NCBI GenBank assembly: GCA_050010255.1
Contig: JBEKLJ010000175.1
Location: 1-8,579, forward strand
Reading direction: 5' to 3'
DNA length: 8,579 nucleotides
From: JBEKLJ01 sp050010255
Lineage (GTDB): Bacteria > Acidobacteriota > Terriglobia > Bryobacterales > Bryobacteraceae
Under the pieces are notes generated by a model. It made no database searches. It worked only from the letters and a program-made list of their open reading frames with translations, and was not told the DNA's origin. Of the stretch, positions 5,649-8,579 are shown in pieces. The number at the start of each line of letters is the position of its first letter. Position 1 is the stretch's first letter. Both the position numbers and the translations under genes were made by a program.

Positions 5649-6274
5649 TGTGAAAGCGCCTCCGAGAGTTTCCTGGCCGCCGCCTCCGAAAGAAGAACCT
5701 CGCGGTGCTCGAGCAGCTGGTAGGTGGTCACATCGTGGCTCGCCAGGAGCGTCACGCCCTCGATATTGCGCGCGCCGAGCTGGAGGTTGCGGTTCTGGGC
5801 GTCGTTATCCACGAGCAGGACCGTCTTGCCGGGGGCGAGGCTCTTCAGCGCCGCGGCCACCGTCTTGGTCTTGTGGTCGGCGAAGGCAAACGCCTGCACC
5901 ACCTTCAGCTCGCCGTCCCGCAGCTTGGCCGAGAGCGCCGAGCGCAACGCCCCCAACAGCATCTTCCGCGGCAGCCGGTAGCTGTAGTCGCGCGGGATCG
6001 GCCCGTGCGCCGTGCCGCCGTGCCGCCACAGCGGCGAGCGGATCGAGCCTATCCGCGCCCGGCCGGTGCCCTTTTGCTTCCACAGCTTCCGGCCCGACCC
6101 GGATACCTCGTGCCGCGTCTTGGTCTTGGCCGTGCCGCGCCGCTGGCCCGCCTGGTAGTGGCGCACCGACTCGTAGATCAGCGCCTGGTTAACTTCGGCG
6201 CCGAAGACGCTGTCGGGGAGCTCCACCTCGCCGACTTTCTGGTTGTTAAGATCGACCACGTCCACAGTTGGCAT
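5645..6274 (-). CDS. rplD: 50S ribosomal protein L4
   Basis: L4 (uL4), 209 residues. A globular domain sits on the subunit surface and a long loop reaches the tunnel constriction. The loop is visible as KLWKQKGTGRARIGSIRSP (about 63-81), followed by GPIPRDYSYRLPRKM and ALRSALSAKL. In E. coli L4 also represses its own S10 operon through an mRNA leader. No comparable leader can be recognised here, and none is known to be general outside gammaproteobacteria. The ATG is 3 nt after the rplC TGA, and the gene overlaps rplW by 4 nt. Confidence 0.98.
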   Translation of the reverse strand: MPTVDVVDLNNQKVGEVELPDSVFGAEVNQALIYESVRHYQAGQRRGTAKTKTRHEVSGSGRKLWKQKGTGRARIGSIRSPLWRHGGTAHGPIPRDYSYRLPRKMLLGALRSALSAKLRDGELKVVQAFAFADHKTKTVAAALKSLAPGKTVLLVDNDAQNRNLQLGARNIEGVTLLASHDVTTYQLLEHREVLLSEAAARKLSEALSQ

Positions 6275-6277
6275 GCT

Positions 6278-6910
6278 TCACCTCTTCGCCCGCCGCACCA
6301 CGACGTAGCCGCCGTTGGGCCCCGGCACCGCGCCCTTGACCACCAGCACGTTGTCCTCGAGCTTCACATCCACGATCTCCAGATTCCGCACCGTGACGCG
6401 CTGGTCCCCCATGTGCCCGGCCATGCGCGTGCCCGGCCAGACGCGGGACGGGTAGCTGGAGGCCCCGATCGAGCCCGGCGCGCGGTGGAACATCGAGCCG
6501 TGCGAGCCGTCCCCGCCGCGGAAGTGGTGCCGCTTGACCACGCCGGCGAACCCGCGCCCCTTGCTGATGCCGATGACATCCACCTTTTCGGCGGGTTTGA
6601 ACTGGTCCACCAGGACCTTGTCGCCCGGCTTGAGGTCGTCGTCGCCCGGCCCCAGACGCAGCTCGCGCAGGAACTTGATGCCTTCCGCGCCGGCCTTCTT
6701 CAGGTGGCCCATTTTCGGCCGGTTGATACGAAGTGGCTTGACGAACTCCATCAGACCCAACTGCACGGCGTTGTAGCCGTCGGTGAGCGGCTTCTTGCGT
6801 TGCACCACCACGCAAGGCCCCGCCTTGAGCAGTGTGACGGGCACGGCCTGCCCGTCCGCGCGGAAGACCTGCGTCATACCGATCTTTCTGCCAAGAATTC
6901 CTGGGGTCAT
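6278..6910 (-). CDS. rplC: 50S ribosomal protein L3
   Basis: L3 (uL3), 210 residues. It initiates 50S assembly and extends a loop toward the peptidyl transferase centre. The N terminus GILGRKIGMTQVF, the GISKGRGFAGVVKRHHF segment at 114-130 and the loop GSIGASSYPSRVWPG (146-160) followed by MAGHMG define the family. An in-frame stop at 6914-6916 and the conserved N terminus fix the ATG as the start. Unusually for this operon, no Shine-Dalgarno precedes it: the ten bases before the ATG are gcagtgaact, and beyond them lies the pyrimidine-rich arm of an inverted repeat element. It is 172 nt from rpsJ. Confidence 0.98.
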   Translation of the reverse strand: MTPGILGRKIGMTQVFRADGQAVPVTLLKAGPCVVVQRKKPLTDGYNAVQLGLMEFVKPLRINRPKMGHLKKAGAEGIKFLRELRLGPGDDDLKPGDKVLVDQFKPAEKVDVIGISKGRGFAGVVKRHHFRGGDGSHGSMFHRAPGSIGASSYPSRVWPGTRMAGHMGDQRVTVRNLEIVDVKLEDNVLVVKGAVPGPNGGYVVVRRAKR

Positions 6911-6920
6911 AGTTCACTGC

Positions 6921-7082
6921 GAAGACAGAAGACAGGAATCAGGAGTCAGAATGGCGCTCCCGCGCCTCCGCCGCCTTTGTCCCATATCCATCTTCCTCCC
7001 ATCACTCCGCAGGAGCCGTTGTCGAGACTCAGTCCCGCGGCAGGCTACAGCGCGCCGCATTCTGACTCCTGTCTCCTGACTC

Positions 7083-7085
<3 letters not shown>
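6921..7085. repeat. Inverted-repeat element with heptad-array arms in the rpsJ-rplC spacer
   Basis: Two arms face each other across about 106 nt. The left arm (6921-6952, plus strand) reads as successive 7-nt units of the type AGAAGAC, AGGAATC, AGGAGTC, closing in AGAAT. The right arm (7059-7085, minus strand) reads AGGAGTC, AGGAGAC, AGGAGTC, closing in AGAAT. The innermost 13 nt (CAGGAGTCAGAAT) are identical in both. The outer end of the right arm overlaps the rpsJ stop codon. The interior has no ORF or RNA gene that I recognise. It could be a MITE-like or REP-like element. No target-site duplication is evident. Confidence 0.65.
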
Positions 7086-7412
<327 letters not shown>

Positions 7413-7460
7413 GTGTCATCTCAAAGAGCGTGCGGCTAACTGCATGCCGTCCGTGGTTAT

Positions 7461-7535
7461 ATTTGCCGATTTGCTGATTGCGTGATTTGCTGATTGCCAA
7501 TCGGCAAATCAGTAAATCGGTAAATCGCCAAATCC
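7461..7535. repeat. AT-richer inverted array of 8-nt words in the tuf-rpsJ spacer
   Basis: On the plus strand the left half repeats GATTTGCT/GATTGCGT-like words and the right half repeats their complements (AAATCGGC, AAATCAGT, AAATCGGT, AAATCGCC). The best-paired part is 7484-7495 against 7499-7510, with 11 of 12 complementary positions and a 3-nt loop. Weaker pairing continues outward on both sides. It is markedly more A/T-rich than everything around it and starts within 2 nt of the taa that closes the EF-Tu-like reading frame. No U-tract follows, so it is not a standard terminator. Confidence 0.7.
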
Positions 7536-7536
7536 A

Positions 7537-7656
7537 TTAAACAATCTCCGTCAGCGTTCCCGCGCCGACCGTGCGGCCGCCTTCGCGAATCGCGAACCTC
7601 AAGCCTTTTTCCATCGCGACCGGGGTAATCAGCTCGATTTCCAGGCTCACGTTGTC
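7537..7656 (-). pseudogene. tuf: Out-of-frame C-terminal remnant of EF-Tu
   Basis: The minus strand here encodes 39 residues that are unmistakably the end of EF-Tu: DNVSLEIELITPVAMEKGL, then RFAIREGGRTVGAG, then TLTEIV and taa. It is in a different frame from the main tuf ORF and has no start of its own. In a normal EF-Tu about 50 residues (the start and middle of domain III, including the GGRHTPF and YRPQFYFRTTDVTG region) lie between the main ORF and this piece. None of that is present in the window. Confidence 0.93.
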
Positions 7657-8573
7657 GATTTGGTATGCGGCGGAATCGAGCCCGGCTTCGCCAGCACCAT
7701 GCCGCGCTCCACGTCTTCTTTCGGCGTGCCGCGCAGCAGCAGGCCGGCGTTGTCCCCCGCCATGCCTTCGTCCAACTGCTTCTTGAACATCTCGACGCCG
7801 GTGACCACCGTCTTGCGCGTCTCGCGGAAGCCGACGATCTCCACTTCCTCGCCTACCTTTACCTTGCCGCGCTCGATTCTGCCGGTCACCACCGTGCCGC
7901 GTCCCTGAATCGAGAAGATGTCTTCAATCGGCATCAGGAACGGCTTGTCCAGATCGCGCACCGGCATCGGTACGCTCTTGTCCACCGCCGCCATCAGCTC
8001 GTCGATCTTCTTCTCCCAGGCCGGCTCGCCGTTCAGCGCGCCCAGCGCCGACCCGCGGATCACCGGCACGTCGTCGCCGGGGAAGCCGTAGCCCTTCAGC
8101 AGCTCGCGCACTTCCAACTCCACCAGGTCGAGCAGTTCCGGATCGTCCACCGCGTCGCACTTGTTGAGGAACACCACCACGTAGGGCACGCCCACCTGGC
8201 GCGCCAACAGCACGTGCTCGCGCGTCTGCGGCATGGGACCGTCGGTCGCCGCCACCACCAGGATGGCGCCGTCCATCTGCGCCGCGCCGGTGATCATGTT
8301 CTTGATGTAGTCGGCGTGGCCCGGGCAATCGACGTGCGCGTAGTGCCGGTTCACCGTCTCGTACTCGACGTGCGCCGTGGCGATGGTGATGCCGCGCGCC
8401 TTCTCTTCCGGCGCGTTGTCGATCGAGTCGAACGAGCGGAACTTCACGTTCGGATTGTTCTTCCCCAGAACCTTCGTGATCGCCGCCGTCAGCGTCGTCT
8501 TGCCGTGGTCAATGTGACCGATCGTGCCCACGTTTACGTGCGGCTTGGTGCGCGCAAATTTTTCTTTCGCCAT
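7647..8573 (-). CDS. tuf: Elongation factor Tu, truncated by internal deletion and frameshift
   Basis: EF-Tu carries aminoacyl-tRNA to the ribosomal A site as a GTP-bound complex. Residues 1-305 look fully functional. The P-loop GHIDHGKT is at 19-26, the switch I RGITI begins at 60, DCPGHADY is at 82-89, NKCD is at 137-140 and the SAL motif is at 175-177. Domain II follows, to GDNAGLLLRG and KPGSIPPHTK. The frame then reads three foreign codons and stops at 308, against about 394 in the family, so domain III is missing. The last 39 EF-Tu residues are found at 7537-7656 in another frame. Comparison with a normal gene implies a net loss of about 148 nt. This is either a true pseudogene or truncated copy, with an intact tuf elsewhere, or an assembly fault. 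The start ATG is family-typical (MAKEKFARTKPHVNVGTIGH). Confidence 0.92.
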   Translation of the reverse strand: MAKEKFARTKPHVNVGTIGHIDHGKTTLTAAITKVLGKNNPNVKFRSFDSIDNAPEEKARGITIATAHVEYETVNRHYAHVDCPGHADYIKNMITGAAQMDGAILVVAATDGPMPQTREHVLLARQVGVPYVVVFLNKCDAVDDPELLDLVELEVRELLKGYGFPGDDVPVIRGSALGALNGEPAWEKKIDELMAAVDKSVPMPVRDLDKPFLMPIEDIFSIQGRGTVVTGRIERGKVKVGEEVEIVGFRETRKTVVTGVEMFKKQLDEGMAGDNAGLLLRGTPKEDVERGMVLAKPGSIPPHTKSTT

Positions 8574-8579
8574 GATTGC

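Noticed and set aside
7456..7484. Possible promoter for rpsJ, from a TATAAC on the minus strand (7456-7461)
   Set aside because: The hexamer 17 nt upstream is cacgca, with no resemblance to a -35 element. The site lies at the edge of an AT-rich repeat where such matches are expected by chance.
7413..7536. An L4-responsive S10 leader as in E. coli
   Set aside because: The spacer is explained by a word-repeat array. No E. coli-like leader structure is recognisable, and tuf lies directly upstream.
7645..7660. Programmed frameshift or recoding at the end of the tuf ORF
   Set aside because: Shifting frame would reconnect the C-terminal 39 residues but cannot restore the roughly 50 missing residues of domain III. 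No slippery heptamer is evident.

Overview
The window is the ribosomal-protein S10-spc supercluster of a GC-rich bacterium, read entirely from the minus strand. From right to left, in transcription order, it holds tuf, rpsJ (S10), rplC (L3), rplD (L4), rplW (L23), rplB (L2), rpsS (S19), rplV (L22), rpsC (S3), rplP (L16), rpmC (L29), rpsQ (S17), rplN (L14), rplX (L24), rplE (L5) and rpsN (S14). An ATG at the extreme left edge is probably the first codon of rpsH (S8). This is the canonical bacterial gene order with nothing missing and no foreign gene. I find no convincing plus-strand gene.

The genes are packed tightly. Spacers are 1-22 nt in most places, with one 4-nt ATGA overlap (rplD/rplW), as expected for a single translationally coupled operon. 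Six spacers are longer: tuf-rpsJ, rpsJ-rplC, rplB-rpsS, rpsC-rplP, rplE-rpsN and rpsN-(rpsH). Each of these carries repeated or palindromic DNA. Two hold inverted arrays of 7-8 nt words. One holds a short tandem 8-mer. Two hold copies of the same 25-nt palindromic element placed 2-3 nt after a stop codon. One holds an imperfect GC-rich inverted repeat. The operon seems to have been colonised by several families of small intergenic repeats without losing gene order.

The most consequential anomaly is tuf. The reading frame is normal to about residue 305. It then jumps, with roughly 148 nt lost relative to a typical tuf and a frameshift, into the last 39 codons of EF-Tu in another frame. This is either a real pseudogene or truncated EF-Tu, which would need an intact tuf elsewhere, or an assembly error. 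The other oddity is ribosomal protein S3, which has a proline- and alanine-rich C-terminal tail of about 120 residues that ends in eight 5-residue repeats.

The organism cannot be named from this window. Zinc-type S14, L24 with a four-cysteine ribbon, tuf directly upstream of rpsJ, high GC and word-like spacer repeats are compatible with Acidobacteriota or a similar soil or metagenomic lineage. That is an impression, not a demonstration.
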